A stretch of 64,000 nucleotides of DNA from Bacillota bacterium (GTDB taxonomy: Bacteria > Bacillota > Clostridia > Lachnospirales > Bianqueaceae): assembly GCA_017442535.1 (NCBI GenBank), contig JAFRZL010000051.1, forward strand, positions 58,289-122,288, in the 5' to 3' direction. Each line of letters begins with the position of its first letter. Within the stretch, counting starts at the first letter, position 1. The notes under the pieces are model-generated. The model saw only the letters and a program-made list of their open reading frames with translations. It was not told the origin of the DNA and ran no database searches. The position numbers and the translations under genes were made by a program. Below are positions 16,858-26,685 of the stretch, piece by piece.

Positions 16858-16886
16858 TCCGTCGGGGCGGATGGGAGGTGAGGCGT

Positions 16887-18659
16887 ATGTATTATCCGGA
16901 AGAGGTCATCCGGGAAGTGCGGGAGAAGAATGATATCGTCAGCGTGATCTCACGTTATGTGACGCTGACCAGACGCGGCCGCAACTATTTCGGCCTCTGC
17001 CCCTTCCATGGAGAGAAGACGCCTTCCTTTTCGGTCAGCGCGACGGATCAGTTCTACCATTGCTTCGGATGCGGTGCGGGCGGGAATGTTTTCACGTTTC
17101 TGCAGAATATGGAGAATATCTCCTTTGTAGAAGCACTGCAGCAGCTGGCGGATGAGGCACATGTGACACTGCCCGAGACCGAGATGTCCCCGCAGGAGAA
17201 AGCCAGGCTGGAACGCCGTGACCGGATGCGCGAGGCGAATCGCGATGCCGCGATTTTCTTCTATACACAGCTGACGAGGAGCCCGTATGCGGGCGCGGCC
17301 AGGGAGTATCTGGCCGGACGAGGAGTCAGCGAAGAGTATCTTAAGAAATTCGGACTTGGCTATGCTCCGATCGCCCGTAACGCACTTGCCCAATATCTGA
17401 CGGGCAAAGGGTATCCCGAGACGATGCTTCGCGACCTGAATCTGGTCGGCGGCGAGGACGGCCGGACATATGACCGGTTTTTTAACCGGGTCATGTTCCC
17501 GATTTTTGATGTCAGAGGCAAGGTGATCGCCTTTGGCGGTCGTGTGATCGGCAAGGGGGAGCCCAAATATCTGAACTCTTCCGACACCGAGCTATTCAAT
17601 AAGCGGCGTAATCTGTACGCTCTGAATCTGGCCAAGAAGAGCCGGCGCAAGCAGGCCCTGATGGTGGAAGGGTATATGGATGTGCTTTCGCTGCACCAGG
17701 CGGGTTTTGACAACGCGGTCGCCTCGCTGGGCACGGCGCTGACGAATGAACAGGCGATGCTGCTGAAACGCTATTTTGACGAGGTCTGCCTGGTCTATGA
17801 CAGCGATGCGGCCGGTACCAACGCGGCGAAACGGGCCATTCCGATTCTGGAGCAGTCCGGACTCCGGGTGCGCGTTATGCAGGTGACGGGAGCCAAAGAC
17901 CCGGACGAATTCATCAAGGCCAATGGGGCGGAGGCATTCGAGGAGCTGATTTCCAAATCCCTCGATCCGGTCGATTTCGAACTGTCCGTCAGCAATCTGG
18001 CAACGGTGGATGGCCGCGTGGAGACACTCCGCACGATGAAGGAGCGCCTGATGCGGATCGAGGACGACGGTGAAAGGGAGCTCCATATCCGCGACGTAGC
18101 CGAGCGGCTGTCCGTGAATCCGCAGACACTGCTGCGAGAGGTCGAAGAGGCCAGACAGACAGCAGGCATGCAGGAGTATCAGGAAGCGCGTTCACAACTG
18201 GTGAGGCGCCGCGACAAGGGTATGGGAGGCCTGGAAAAGGCCGAGTGCCAGCTGCTTTCACTGATGCTGCATCTGCCGGGCAGCCGGCCGAAAATCGGTG
18301 AACTGATCCATGAGGAAGATTTCCAGCCGGTGGAAGGTTCCGAAGGCGATCATGCCCCGGCCTCTGATATTTACCGTCAGGTCTATCGGTATCTGCAGAG
18401 CCGGACCGACCGGGAAGTGCTTGCCGCCGACCTTATCAGCCTCTCAGACACCGAGCAGGATCAGCCAAGACTGATGCGGATCTGCACGGAACAGATCCCG
18501 GAGGACCGCGCCGGCATGGAAAAGCTTGCCGCCGAAACGATCCGGACGATCCGGACGGTATCCCTCGACCAGGCCCTGAGGCGGGCCGCGAGCGTCGAAG
18601 AACTGCAGTCGATCGTTGAACAACGTAAACAATTAGAACACATAACGATACATTTTTAG
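16887..18659 (+). CDS. dnaG: DNA primase
   Basis: A 590-residue primase that makes RNA primers at the replication fork. The N-terminal CHC2 zinc site is complete (Cys38, His41, Cys59, Cys62), followed by the RNA polymerase core with the Toprim domain (MVEGYMDVLSLHQAG, then VYDSDAAG) and a C-terminal helicase-interacting region. The start at 16887 follows GGGAGGTG; a longer in-frame extension overlaps the upstream terminator and is rejected. It forms an operon with rpoD, the widespread macromolecular synthesis arrangement. Confidence 0.97.
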   Translation: MYYPEEVIREVREKNDIVSVISRYVTLTRRGRNYFGLCPFHGEKTPSFSVSATDQFYHCFGCGAGGNVFTFLQNMENISFVEALQQLADEAHVTLPETEMSPQEKARLERRDRMREANRDAAIFFYTQLTRSPYAGAAREYLAGRGVSEEYLKKFGLGYAPIARNALAQYLTGKGYPETMLRDLNLVGGEDGRTYDRFFNRVMFPIFDVRGKVIAFGGRVIGKGEPKYLNSSDTELFNKRRNLYALNLAKKSRRKQALMVEGYMDVLSLHQAGFDNAVASLGTALTNEQAMLLKRYFDEVCLVYDSDAAGTNAAKRAIPILEQSGLRVRVMQVTGAKDPDEFIKANGAEAFEELISKSLDPVDFELSVSNLATVDGRVETLRTMKERLMRIEDDGERELHIRDVAERLSVNPQTLLREVEEARQTAGMQEYQEARSQLVRRRDKGMGGLEKAECQLLSLMLHLPGSRPKIGELIHEEDFQPVEGSEGDHAPASDIYRQVYRYLQSRTDREVLAADLISLSDTEQDQPRLMRICTEQIPEDRAGMEKLAAETIRTIRTVSLDQALRRAASVEELQSIVEQRKQLEHITIHF

Positions 18660-18680
18660 CCAATGGGAAAGGAAGATAAG

Positions 18681-19751
18681 ATGCAACCCACAGATGCAAA
18701 CAAGTTTCGGGACAAATTGAAACTCCTGGTCGAAATGGCCAAGAAAAAGAAAAATGTTCTGGAGGCAGCCGAGATTAACGACGCTTTTCGGGATATGAAT
18801 CTGCAGCCTGACATGATGGAAAAGGTTTACGATTTCCTCGAAAAGAACAATGTGGACGTGATCGGCGTCATGGAGGATATCCCCGACGAGGGGGATCTGG
18901 ATCTGTCCCTCCCCGAAGGCATCAGCATCGATGACCCCGTCCGCATGTATCTGAAGGAGATCGGCAAGGTGCCGCTGCTTTCAGCGGATGAGGAAATCGA
19001 GCTGGCCCAGCGCATGGAGAAGGGCGACGAGAGCGCTAAAAAGCGCCTGGCCGAAGCCAATCTGCGCCTGGTCGTCAGCATTGCCAAGCGCTACGTCGGC
19101 CGCGGCATGCAGTTCCTGGATCTGATCCAGGAAGGCAATATGGGCCTGATCAAAGCCGTCGAGAAATTCGACTACCGCAAGGGCTATAAGTTCAGCACCT
19201 ATGCCACCTGGTGGATCAGGCAGGCCATCACCCGCGCGATCGCGGACCAGGCCAGAACCATCCGCATCCCCGTCCACATGGTCGAGACGATCAATAAACT
19301 GATCCGTGTCTCGCGCCAGCTCCTGCAGGAATACGGCCGTGATCCGTCCCCCGAAGAAATCGCCGATGAGATGGAGATGCCCGTCTCCAAAGTCCGCGAG
19401 ATCATGAAGGTCGCGCAGGAACCCGTTTCGCTGGAGACACCGATCGGTGAAGAAGAGGATAGCCATCTGGGCGATTTCATCCCCGACACTGACATGATGG
19501 TGCCCTCCGACGCAGCCGCCTATACGCTGTTAAAAGAGCAGCTGCTGGGCGTTCTGGGCACCCTGACCGAGCGTGAACAGAAAGTCCTCCGTCTGCGCTT
19601 CGGCCTGGACGATGGCCGTCCCCGCACCCTCGAGGAAGTTGGCAAGGAATTCAACGTCACACGTGAGCGCATTCGTCAGATCGAGGCCAAGGCTCTCCGT
19701 AAACTCCGTCACCCCAGCCGCAGCAAGAAGCTGCGCGATTATCTCGAATAA
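18681..19751 (+). CDS. rpoD: Primary RNA polymerase sigma factor, RpoD/SigA
   Basis: A 356-residue housekeeping sigma factor. Region 1.2 ([16 protein letters not shown]), region 2.3-2.4 ([20 protein letters not shown]), region 3 and region 4 with the [20 protein letters not shown] helix-turn-helix are all present and intact. It directs core polymerase to the -35/-10 promoters seen throughout this window. The start at 18681 follows AAAGGAAG by 7 nt; an ATG at 18663 precedes the ribosome site. The acidic region 1.1 is short, as in Firmicutes. Confidence 0.97.
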   Translation: MQPTDANKFRDKLKLLVEMAKKKKNVLEAAEINDAFRDMNLQPDMMEKVYDFLEKNNVDVIGVMEDIPDEGDLDLSLPEGISIDDPVRMYLKEIGKVPLLSADEEIELAQRMEKGDESAKKRLAEANLRLVVSIAKRYVGRGMQFLDLIQEGNMGLIKAVEKFDYRKGYKFSTYATWWIRQAITRAIADQARTIRIPVHMVETINKLIRVSRQLLQEYGRDPSPEEIADEMEMPVSKVREIMKVAQEPVSLETPIGEEEDSHLGDFIPDTDMMVPSDAAAYTLLKEQLLGVLGTLTEREQKVLRLRFGLDDGRPRTLEEVGKEFNVTRERIRQIEAKALRKLRHPSRSKKLRDYLE

Positions 19752-20477
19752 ATGAAGCGCCAGGAAGCACTGCCTCCGCGCCTTGAGAAGATCGCTTCGA
19801 TGCTCCCCGGCGGCACGCAGATGGTGGATATCGGGACGGATCACGCATTCCTCCCCATTGCACTGGTGCAGCGGGGTGTGTATCTGAGCGCTGTCGCCGC
19901 GGACGTGCGGACCGGGCCTCTTCAGGTTGCCGCACAGCATATCCGCGAGGCGGGACTGAGCGGCCGCATCAGGCCATGTCTTTCGGACGGATTTGATGCT
20001 TTGCAGCCGGAAGACTGCGAGACCGTGGTCATGGCCGGCATGGGAGGCTTTCTGATCAGCGAATTGCTGGAGAGGGGCTTCCGTGAGGGCAAGCTTGCAA
20101 AACTGCGCTACCTGCTGGTCCAGCCGCAGTCCGAGCCGGACCGTGTCCGCCGCACCCTGCACGCCTGCGGGCTCAGGATCGACCGGGAACAGATGGCTTT
20201 GGACAGAGGCAAATATTATCTCATGATCGGCGCCGTCCCCGGTGAAGAGCAGTACCGGGAGGATGAGTACCTGTTTGGCCGGGACCTGGCCGCAAGGCGG
20301 GATCCTGTATTCGCGGAATGGCTGACAGCGGAACTCGTCAAAAACCGTGCGATTATGCGCGATTTGGAGCAACATCCGGATCCGTCTCCCGCGGCCCTTG
20401 AGCGTCTCGGGGAGATCCGGCAGCAGAGCCTGATGGCAGAAAGGATACTATGGGCCTGGAAATCACCGTCCGAATGA
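19752..20477 (+). CDS. trmK: tRNA (adenine(22)-N1)-methyltransferase TrmK
   Basis: A 241-residue SAM-dependent methyltransferase. The SAM-binding motif VDIGTDHAFLPI is near residue 25 and VVMAGMGGFLISELL near residue 93, both typical of TrmK, which methylates N1 of A22 in certain tRNAs in Gram-positive bacteria. The ATG abuts the rpoD stop codon (TAAATG), with no clear ribosome site, which points to translational coupling. The next gene overlaps its end by 28 nt. The gene order rpoD-trmK-nif3 is shared by many Firmicutes. Confidence 0.93.
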   Translation: MKRQEALPPRLEKIASMLPGGTQMVDIGTDHAFLPIALVQRGVYLSAVAADVRTGPLQVAAQHIREAGLSGRIRPCLSDGFDALQPEDCETVVMAGMGGFLISELLERGFREGKLAKLRYLLVQPQSEPDRVRRTLHACGLRIDREQMALDRGKYYLMIGAVPGEEQYREDEYLFGRDLAARRDPVFAEWLTAELVKNRAIMRDLEQHPDPSPAALERLGEIRQQSLMAERILWAWKSPSE

Positions 20478-21250
20478 TTGCGGACTGGATGGCTGCCTGG
20501 GCGGATCCCGCCTGGGCAGAGGATTATGACAATGTGGGACTGCTGATCGGGCACGAGCAGCAGGAAGTGGATACCGTGGTAACCACGCTGGACGTGACCG
20601 AAGGCGCGATCGATTACGCGGCAAAGGTCGGCGCACAGATGATCGTATCCCACCACCCCCTGATGTTCCGTCCGACCAGACGGATCGTGGACAGCGACAG
20701 AGACGGAGCGAGACTTCTGAAACTGATCGAGCGCCAGCTTGCCGTCTGCGCCGTGCACACCAATATGGATGCAGCGCTTGGCGGGACCAATGATATCGCC
20801 GCGGAGCGCCTTGGGCTGCTGGATGTCTGCCCTCTACAGCCTGTGAACGATGCCTCCGGTGCGGGAATGGGGCGGATCGGTTCGCTGCCGCATTCGATGA
20901 GCGCGCGTGATTTCGCCCTTTTTGTCAAAAAAGTATTCGATATCCCATCGGTCAGACTGATCGCCGCGGACCCCGATATGTGGATCTACCGCGTAGCTCT
21001 CTGCACCGGAAAGGGCATGAGCTTCTTCCGCGACGCCTGCGCTGCGGGAGCCAATATTTTCCTGACGGGAGATGTGACCTATCATGAAGCCGAAGAGGCT
21101 TTGACCGGCCGGGTCTGCATTCTGGACGCAGGGCATTTCGGAACGGAACAGCCCATTGCCGAGGCAATGGCACAGTATCTGCAGCAGCAGGACCAGCGGC
21201 TTGCGGTTTATCCGTATCTGCAGGCCAGAGATCCCTTTATGACATTATAA
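20450..21250 (+). CDS. Nif3-like dinuclear metal centre protein
   Basis: A 266-residue Nif3/YqfO-family protein, the short form without the inserted PII-like domain found in some Firmicutes. Metal-ligand motifs IVSHHPLMF, HTNMDAALGGTND and a C-terminal DAGHFGTEQP are present. The family forms hexameric toroids with two metals per site; a GTP cyclohydrolase-type activity has been proposed for related proteins but the role is not settled. The ribosome site AAAGGA lies inside trmK. Confidence 0.9.
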   Translation: MGLEITVRMIADWMAAWADPAWAEDYDNVGLLIGHEQQEVDTVVTTLDVTEGAIDYAAKVGAQMIVSHHPLMFRPTRRIVDSDRDGARLLKLIERQLAVCAVHTNMDAALGGTNDIAAERLGLLDVCPLQPVNDASGAGMGRIGSLPHSMSARDFALFVKKVFDIPSVRLIAADPDMWIYRVALCTGKGMSFFRDACAAGANIFLTGDVTYHEAEEALTGRVCILDAGHFGTEQPIAEAMAQYLQQQDQRLAVYPYLQARDPFMTL

Positions 21251-21308
21251 GTCCGGGACGAGTATCCGGGACTGGACCGGCCGCATGCTGCCGGAGAGAG
21301 GAGATACA

Positions 21309-22985
21309 ATGAGCGGAGTTCGTATTAGTTTGTCCAACGGCAAGGTAATGGAAGTTCCCGCGGGAACGACGCTGGACGCGATCAGCAGACTGCCCGGAGC
21401 GGTGGACAGTCCTTCACCGGTCATGGCGGCGATGGTAAACGACAAGATGACCGAGCTCTCCGAGCCGATGGTGGAGAACGCGAATGTGGTCTTTCTGACG
21501 CTTGGCCATATGGACGGATACCGCATTTTCCAGCGGAGCCTTTTGATGCTTTTCCTGAGGAGCGCGCACGAGGTGCTGGAAGATACGGCCAAAATCTATG
21601 TTAAATTCGCGATCCTGCACGGAACCTATATCGAGATAGAGAACAGCGAATCCTTCAAGGAGGATCCCGATAAGGTGACAGCTGCGATCAAAGAGCGTAT
21701 GGTGGAGCATGTGGAGCATCCGGAGCCGATCCTTTCGATGCTGCTCGACCGCGGCGAAGCGCTGCAGAAAGCCCGTGAGTCCGGGCAGAGCGGCCGCGTC
21801 CGCCTGTTCACATACCGCCGTTTTTCGGTCGTGCACACTTATCGTTTCGGCCATTATGAGGACTATCTGTACGGCTTTATGCTGCCGGACAGCAGCCGGC
21901 TGGGGCATTTTGACCTGATCCGTTATGATCAGGGTGTCATGATCCTGATGCCTGCGCGTGAATATCCGCATGAAGTCCTGCCTTCTCCCGTCTCGCCCAA
22001 GCTGTTCCAGATCCTGAAAGAATCCCGCGAGTGGAGCGCGATCCTGCATGTGGCCGATATCGGCAGCCTGAACGAGCAGATCTCCGCCTGCAAGACGATG
22101 GAGCTGATTTATACATCTGAAGCGCTCCATGCCAAGCATATCGCGAATATCGCGGAGGATATCGTTCCCCGCAAGGACGTGAAGCTCGTCCTGATTGCCG
22201 GGCCTTCGTCCTCCGGCAAGACGACATTTGCCCGCAAGCTGGCGATCCAGCTGCGCGCGGAGGGCAAGAAGCCCCATATTATCTCCGTCGACGACTATTT
22301 CAAGAACCGTTCCGATACGCCGCTGGATGAATTCGGCAAGCCGGATTTCGAATGTTTGGGCGCGGTGGATACCGAGCGCTTCCAGGCGGATATGAAGGCG
22401 CTTTTCGAAGGCAAAGAAGCCGAGATCCCGATCTTTAACTTTATTACCGGCAGACGCGAGGATAAAGGCGTTCCGATGCGCTTCGGCGAGGGCGACATTC
22501 TGATTATGGAGGGCATTCACTGCCTTAACGAAGAGCTCTCTGCTTCGATCCCCAAGAACCAGAAGTACAAGATCTATGTCAGCGCGCTGACGCAGCTTGG
22601 CATTGATGAACATAACCGCATCCCGACGACGGATGGCCGTCTGCTCAGGAGGATCGTCAGGGACTTTAATACCAGAGGGTATTCCGCTGCACAGACGATC
22701 TCCATGTGGGAATCCGTCCGGCGCGGCGAAGACCGCAACATCAAGCCCTTCCAGGAGGAGGCGGACGTCATGTTCAACTCCGCGCTTCCTTACGAGATGG
22801 CTGTCCTCAAGCAGTTCGCCGAGCCACTGCTTTTCTGCATCAAGCCGGGAACGCCCGAATATGCCGAAGCCAGGCGCCTGATCAAGTTCCTGGATTATTT
22901 CCAGGGAGTCTCCAGTGAAGAGGTTCCTCAGACATCTCTTCTAAGAGAATTTATCGGAGGAAGCGTATACGATAAAATGCAGTAA
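21309..22985 (+). CDS. Nucleoside kinase (uridine kinase-like, TGS-type N-terminus)
   Basis: A 558-residue protein with an N-terminal TGS-like ubiquitin-fold segment (residues 1-66, starts MSGVRISLSNGKVMEVPAGT), a region resembling threonyl-tRNA synthetase editing domains, and a C-terminal P-loop kinase domain (GPSSSGKTTFARKL, 298-311; then SVDDYF and a MEGIHCLNEEL loop) of the phosphoribulokinase/uridine kinase family. It probably phosphorylates nucleosides. The three-part layout is known in Clostridia and Thermotoga. The start at 21309 follows GAGAGGAG; an upstream ATG at 21285 precedes that ribosome site. Confidence 0.88.
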   Translation: MSGVRISLSNGKVMEVPAGTTLDAISRLPGAVDSPSPVMAAMVNDKMTELSEPMVENANVVFLTLGHMDGYRIFQRSLLMLFLRSAHEVLEDTAKIYVKFAILHGTYIEIENSESFKEDPDKVTAAIKERMVEHVEHPEPILSMLLDRGEALQKARESGQSGRVRLFTYRRFSVVHTYRFGHYEDYLYGFMLPDSSRLGHFDLIRYDQGVMILMPAREYPHEVLPSPVSPKLFQILKESREWSAILHVADIGSLNEQISACKTMELIYTSEALHAKHIANIAEDIVPRKDVKLVLIAGPSSSGKTTFARKLAIQLRAEGKKPHIISVDDYFKNRSDTPLDEFGKPDFECLGAVDTERFQADMKALFEGKEAEIPIFNFITGRREDKGVPMRFGEGDILIMEGIHCLNEELSASIPKNQKYKIYVSALTQLGIDEHNRIPTTDGRLLRRIVRDFNTRGYSAAQTISMWESVRRGEDRNIKPFQEEADVMFNSALPYEMAVLKQFAEPLLFCIKPGTPEYAEARRLIKFLDYFQGVSSEEVPQTSLLREFIGGSVYDKMQ

Positions 22986-23041
22986 AATTCAGGGCAGTCC
23001 ATATGCGGGAAGGCCCGGATTTTCAGGAAAGGAAGAAAGAG

Positions 23042-25153
23042 ATGGGGAATCAGGAGATGGAGCTTGCCCGGGAACGGGAGCATCTGGCCTGGGTTCAGGA
23101 TCTGATCCGTAAGGAAACAGACGATTTGCTGTCCGATCTGGGAATGCTTCGTCAGGAGATGGCAGAGAATTATAAATATCTGACAGAAGAATACACACAC
23201 AAGCAGTTCCATTTGATGAACAGCGAATCCGAGATCAAAGAGAATCAGTATGAAGCTGCTTACAGGAGAGTGCTGGAGTTAAGCAAAATGTACGATCAGC
23301 CTTATTTTGGCATGATCTGTTTCAGGGAGCAGGGGGAGGATCTGTCCGAGGAATACTATATCGGAAAGCGCGGCCTGGCCAAGGACGGCGATCCGGTGAT
23401 CCTGGACTGGAGGACGCCCGCGGCTTCCTTATTTTATCAGCAGAAGCTCGGGCCGATGTCCTTCCGCGCGCCGAGCGGCGAAATAGCGGTCGATCTGCTG
23501 AACCGCCGTCAATTTGTAATTAAAGACGGCGTCCTGCAGGGGCTTTTTGACTCCGAACTGGATATCAAGGACGATATCCTGCAGCTGGTACTCTCAGGTT
23601 CCAGTGGGGAGAGGCTGAAGGAAGTCGTCGCCACGATCCAAAAGGAGCAGGATGATCTGATCCGCGCACCGCTTGAAGAGAATGTACTGCTCGACGGTGT
23701 GGCCGGCAGTGGCAAAACCACGATCATACTGCATCGAGTCGCTTTTCTGCTGTATAATTACCGCTCCAGACTGCAGGACAATATCCTGATTCTCGGACCG
23801 AACCAGCTTTTTATGGAGTATATTTCCGAGGTGCTGCCGGATCTGGGCGAGACCGAGGGAACCTACCAGCGGACACTCCGCAAGCTTGCGTATGAGGTAC
23901 TGGATCTTCGCTATCCGCTGATGAGCGCGGTGGATTATTACGAGAAACTGATGCACGGGCGCGACGAACAGTGGAGACAGATGGTTCACCGCCGCGCGGA
24001 TATCGCCTTTGCGAAAGAGCTGGACGAGAAGCTTGCTGCGTTTGAGGAATCCAACCGGATGGACAAGGACCTGGTATTTGATAAGCATATGGTATTGCGG
24101 GCCGAGGACGGCAATGACCTCTTCTTTAAGACCTATCACCATATGGCTTACGAGAAGCGCGTCCGCCGGATCAAAAGGCAGATTTTCGCAAGGCTTAAAG
24201 AGCTCCGCAACAGCGCACTCGGCCAGTTGCAGCAGCAGTATGCCGCCCGGATCAAGGCGGCCAAGCAACAGGGTAACGATGATCTGGCCAACCGCCTCCG
24301 CTTCGAGGAAAAACAGGAGATCCGCCGCTATCTGATCAAGGTGCTGCATTATCGCGAAGAACTGCGTCAGGTATACAGCATTCCGCAGGTGGAAGACTGG
24401 TACCGCAGCTGGGTCACCGGCGATCAGGAGCCCTGGATCGAAGAGGATCTCTGGGCAATGCTCTATGTAGCCGCCAGACTCCATGGCAAGGGGCTTTTCG
24501 ATGTGAAGCATCTGCTGGTGGATGAGGCGCAGGATGTAAGCGCCCTCGGGCTCGCGGCACTGATGAAGGTGACCGGGACAGAGAGCCTGACCGTGGTGGG
24601 CGATCATCGGCAGAAGATCAAGGGCGCCGGATATCCCAGCCTGATGGATCAATGGGATCGGGCGGTTTCCGCCCCGGTCCGCAAGCAGACACGAGCCTAT
24701 CAGCTGCAGACAAGCTACCGCAGCACGCGAGAGATCATGGAATACGCGATGAGAGGGCTTCCGGATGAGCTGCAATGCCCCGTTCATACCGTGGAGCGTC
24801 CGGGCGCACCGGTCATCACCATGGAGCATCCGCTTGACGATGCACTGGCTGCCCGGCTGAAAGAGACACTGGAGCAGCTGCAGAATGACGGGATGAAGCG
24901 CATCGCGATCCTGACCGAGAACGAGGAGCCGGCGCGCTTCCTGGCGCTCAGGCTCCATCCCGCCGCGGAGCTGATCTCGGATGAACTCCGCAGGATCGAG
25001 ACCGACAAAGTTCCCGTGATCCCGGTCTATCTGGCCAAAGGCATGGAATATGACGCCGTCATCGCACTGGATACGATGCGGGACGCCCTGACACATTACG
25101 TGCTCTGCACGAGGGCGCTCCACCGGCTGGTCCACATTCGAATTACAGCATAA
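23042..25153 (+). CDS. HelD-like UvrD-family helicase
   Basis: A 703-residue superfamily 1 ATPase of the HelD type. An N-terminal coiled coil (about 1-80) precedes the helicase core; Walker A is GVAGSGKTT (219-227), Walker B is VDEAQDVS, and GDHRQKI and TSYRST follow as motifs III and IV. HelD proteins bind RNA polymerase, open its main channel and recycle stalled complexes; the coiled-coil arm and interrupted 1A domain fit. The ATG at 23042 is preferred because AGGAAAGGAAG precedes it; an upstream start at 23003 has none. Confidence 0.88.
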   Translation: MGNQEMELAREREHLAWVQDLIRKETDDLLSDLGMLRQEMAENYKYLTEEYTHKQFHLMNSESEIKENQYEAAYRRVLELSKMYDQPYFGMICFREQGEDLSEEYYIGKRGLAKDGDPVILDWRTPAASLFYQQKLGPMSFRAPSGEIAVDLLNRRQFVIKDGVLQGLFDSELDIKDDILQLVLSGSSGERLKEVVATIQKEQDDLIRAPLEENVLLDGVAGSGKTTIILHRVAFLLYNYRSRLQDNILILGPNQLFMEYISEVLPDLGETEGTYQRTLRKLAYEVLDLRYPLMSAVDYYEKLMHGRDEQWRQMVHRRADIAFAKELDEKLAAFEESNRMDKDLVFDKHMVLRAEDGNDLFFKTYHHMAYEKRVRRIKRQIFARLKELRNSALGQLQQQYAARIKAAKQQGNDDLANRLRFEEKQEIRRYLIKVLHYREELRQVYSIPQVEDWYRSWVTGDQEPWIEEDLWAMLYVAARLHGKGLFDVKHLLVDEAQDVSALGLAALMKVTGTESLTVVGDHRQKIKGAGYPSLMDQWDRAVSAPVRKQTRAYQLQTSYRSTREIMEYAMRGLPDELQCPVHTVERPGAPVITMEHPLDDALAARLKETLEQLQNDGMKRIAILTENEEPARFLALRLHPAAELISDELRRIETDKVPVIPVYLAKGMEYDAVIALDTMRDALTHYVLCTRALHRLVHIRITA

Positions 25154-25164
25154 GGAGAGAAACT

Positions 25165-26670
25165 ATGGAATATCAGAAGCAGGTCGAAAGATGGGGGATG
25201 CTCGAGGTATCCGTTAAGGGTCCTGCGACAGGCAATCCCTTTACCGAACAATGGATCCGCGGCACCTTTACCGGGCACGGACAGAAGGTTACGGCTCACG
25301 GTTTCTATGACGGAGAAGGCGTTTACAAGGTCCGCTTCATGCCAGGGTATGAAGGGGAGTATCATTTTACGATCGAGGCGAGCTTTATGGACGCACCCGA
25401 GGCGGGCAGCTTTACGGCAACGGCCCCGTCCGAAGGCAATCATGGCCCGGTCAAGGTTGCCTATCAGTATCATTTTGCCTATGAAGACGGGAAGATGTAC
25501 TATCCGGTGGGCACGACCTGCTATGTCTGGGAGCTGCAGAGCAAGGAACTGCAGGAGAAGACGCTTGCAGAGCTTGCCAAAGGGTATTTCAACAAGATCC
25601 GCTTCTGCGTCTTTCCCAAGCATTATATCTATAATTTCCATGAGCCGATCTCGTACCCCTATGAGGGCACGCCCTGCGATACCTCCGAGATGACCAGGCA
25701 GAATTTCGGCGAGTATTCCCGTGAGGACCACGGTAATCACTGGGACTTCTACCGGTTTAATCCTGCGCATTTCAGGCATATCGAAGACTGCATCGTCAGG
25801 CTGCAGGAGCTTGGTGTCGAGGCGGACATCATCGTCATGCACCCGTATGATCGCTGGGGTTTCTCGAAGATGCAGCCTGATCAGGATGATCTGTACTGGC
25901 ACTATGTTGTGAACCGTTTTTCCGCCTACCGCAATGTCTGGTGGTCCTTTGCCAATGAATGGGATCTGCTGAGGGCCAAGTCCATCGCGGACTGGGAGCG
26001 TTATGCTCAGATCGTGGTGGAAAATGACCCCTACCAGCATCTCCGCTCCATTCACAATTGCCGTAATTTCTATGATTATTCCAAACCATGGGTGACCCAT
26101 TGCTGCATCCAGCGCCAGCCCGATGTGATGCCGGTGGAGATGACGAACCAGTGGAGAGAACGTTATCAGAAACCCATTATCATCGACGAGCTCTGTTATG
26201 AAGGCAATATCGCTCCCCATTGGGGCAGCATCAGCGGCCCCGAGATGGTCCGGCGTTTCTGGGAGACGACCCTTCGCGGCGGATACGCGGGTCATGGTGA
26301 AACATTTATCCATCCGCAGAATATTCTGTGGTGGTCCCACGGCGGCGAGCTGCACGGCGAGTCTCCGGAGAGGCTGCGCTTCCTGAGGCAGATCCTGGAA
26401 GAACTGCCGCAGGGCGGACTGCGCTACGGCGGACGCCGCACCAGTTACAATCAGGAAAAAATGCCCGGCGGCCGGATGGTCCGTCTGGACTATCTCGGCA
26501 AGAGTACGCCGGCCATTTTGGAGTATCATATGGATGAGCCGGGCGAGTACAAAGTCGAAGTCATCGATACCTGGAATATGACGATCGACGATCAGGGGAT
26601 CTTTGGCCGGAATATTACGGTCGACCTGCCGGGGCGCGAGTTCATGGCTGTCCGGATCACCAGGCTTTGA
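25165..26670 (+). CDS. DUF5060/DUF5605-type glycoside hydrolase
   Basis: A 501-residue protein with an N-terminal beta-sandwich (DUF5060-like, residues 1-95), a TIM barrel of the apiosidase-like DUF4038 type (about 100-410) and a C-terminal beta domain resembling DUF5605. Candidate catalytic acids are the Glu in WWSFANEWD and the Glu in PIIIDELCYEG, on the expected barrel strands 4 and 7. There is no signal peptide, so the substrate is probably an imported oligosaccharide. It is followed within 16 nt by a Gfo/Idh/MocA oxidoreductase, which suggests a two-step sugar pathway. The specific sugar is unknown. Confidence 0.82.
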   Translation: MEYQKQVERWGMLEVSVKGPATGNPFTEQWIRGTFTGHGQKVTAHGFYDGEGVYKVRFMPGYEGEYHFTIEASFMDAPEAGSFTATAPSEGNHGPVKVAYQYHFAYEDGKMYYPVGTTCYVWELQSKELQEKTLAELAKGYFNKIRFCVFPKHYIYNFHEPISYPYEGTPCDTSEMTRQNFGEYSREDHGNHWDFYRFNPAHFRHIEDCIVRLQELGVEADIIVMHPYDRWGFSKMQPDQDDLYWHYVVNRFSAYRNVWWSFANEWDLLRAKSIADWERYAQIVVENDPYQHLRSIHNCRNFYDYSKPWVTHCCIQRQPDVMPVEMTNQWRERYQKPIIIDELCYEGNIAPHWGSISGPEMVRRFWETTLRGGYAGHGETFIHPQNILWWSHGGELHGESPERLRFLRQILEELPQGGLRYGGRRTSYNQEKMPGGRMVRLDYLGKSTPAILEYHMDEPGEYKVEVIDTWNMTIDDQGIFGRNITVDLPGREFMAVRITRL

Positions 26671-26685
26671 GGCTTGGATTCCGCT

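Noticed and set aside
23594..25135. A 513-codon antisense frame in the HelD region
   Set aside because: The sense strand has complete helicase motifs; the antisense product has no recognisable fold or ribosome site.
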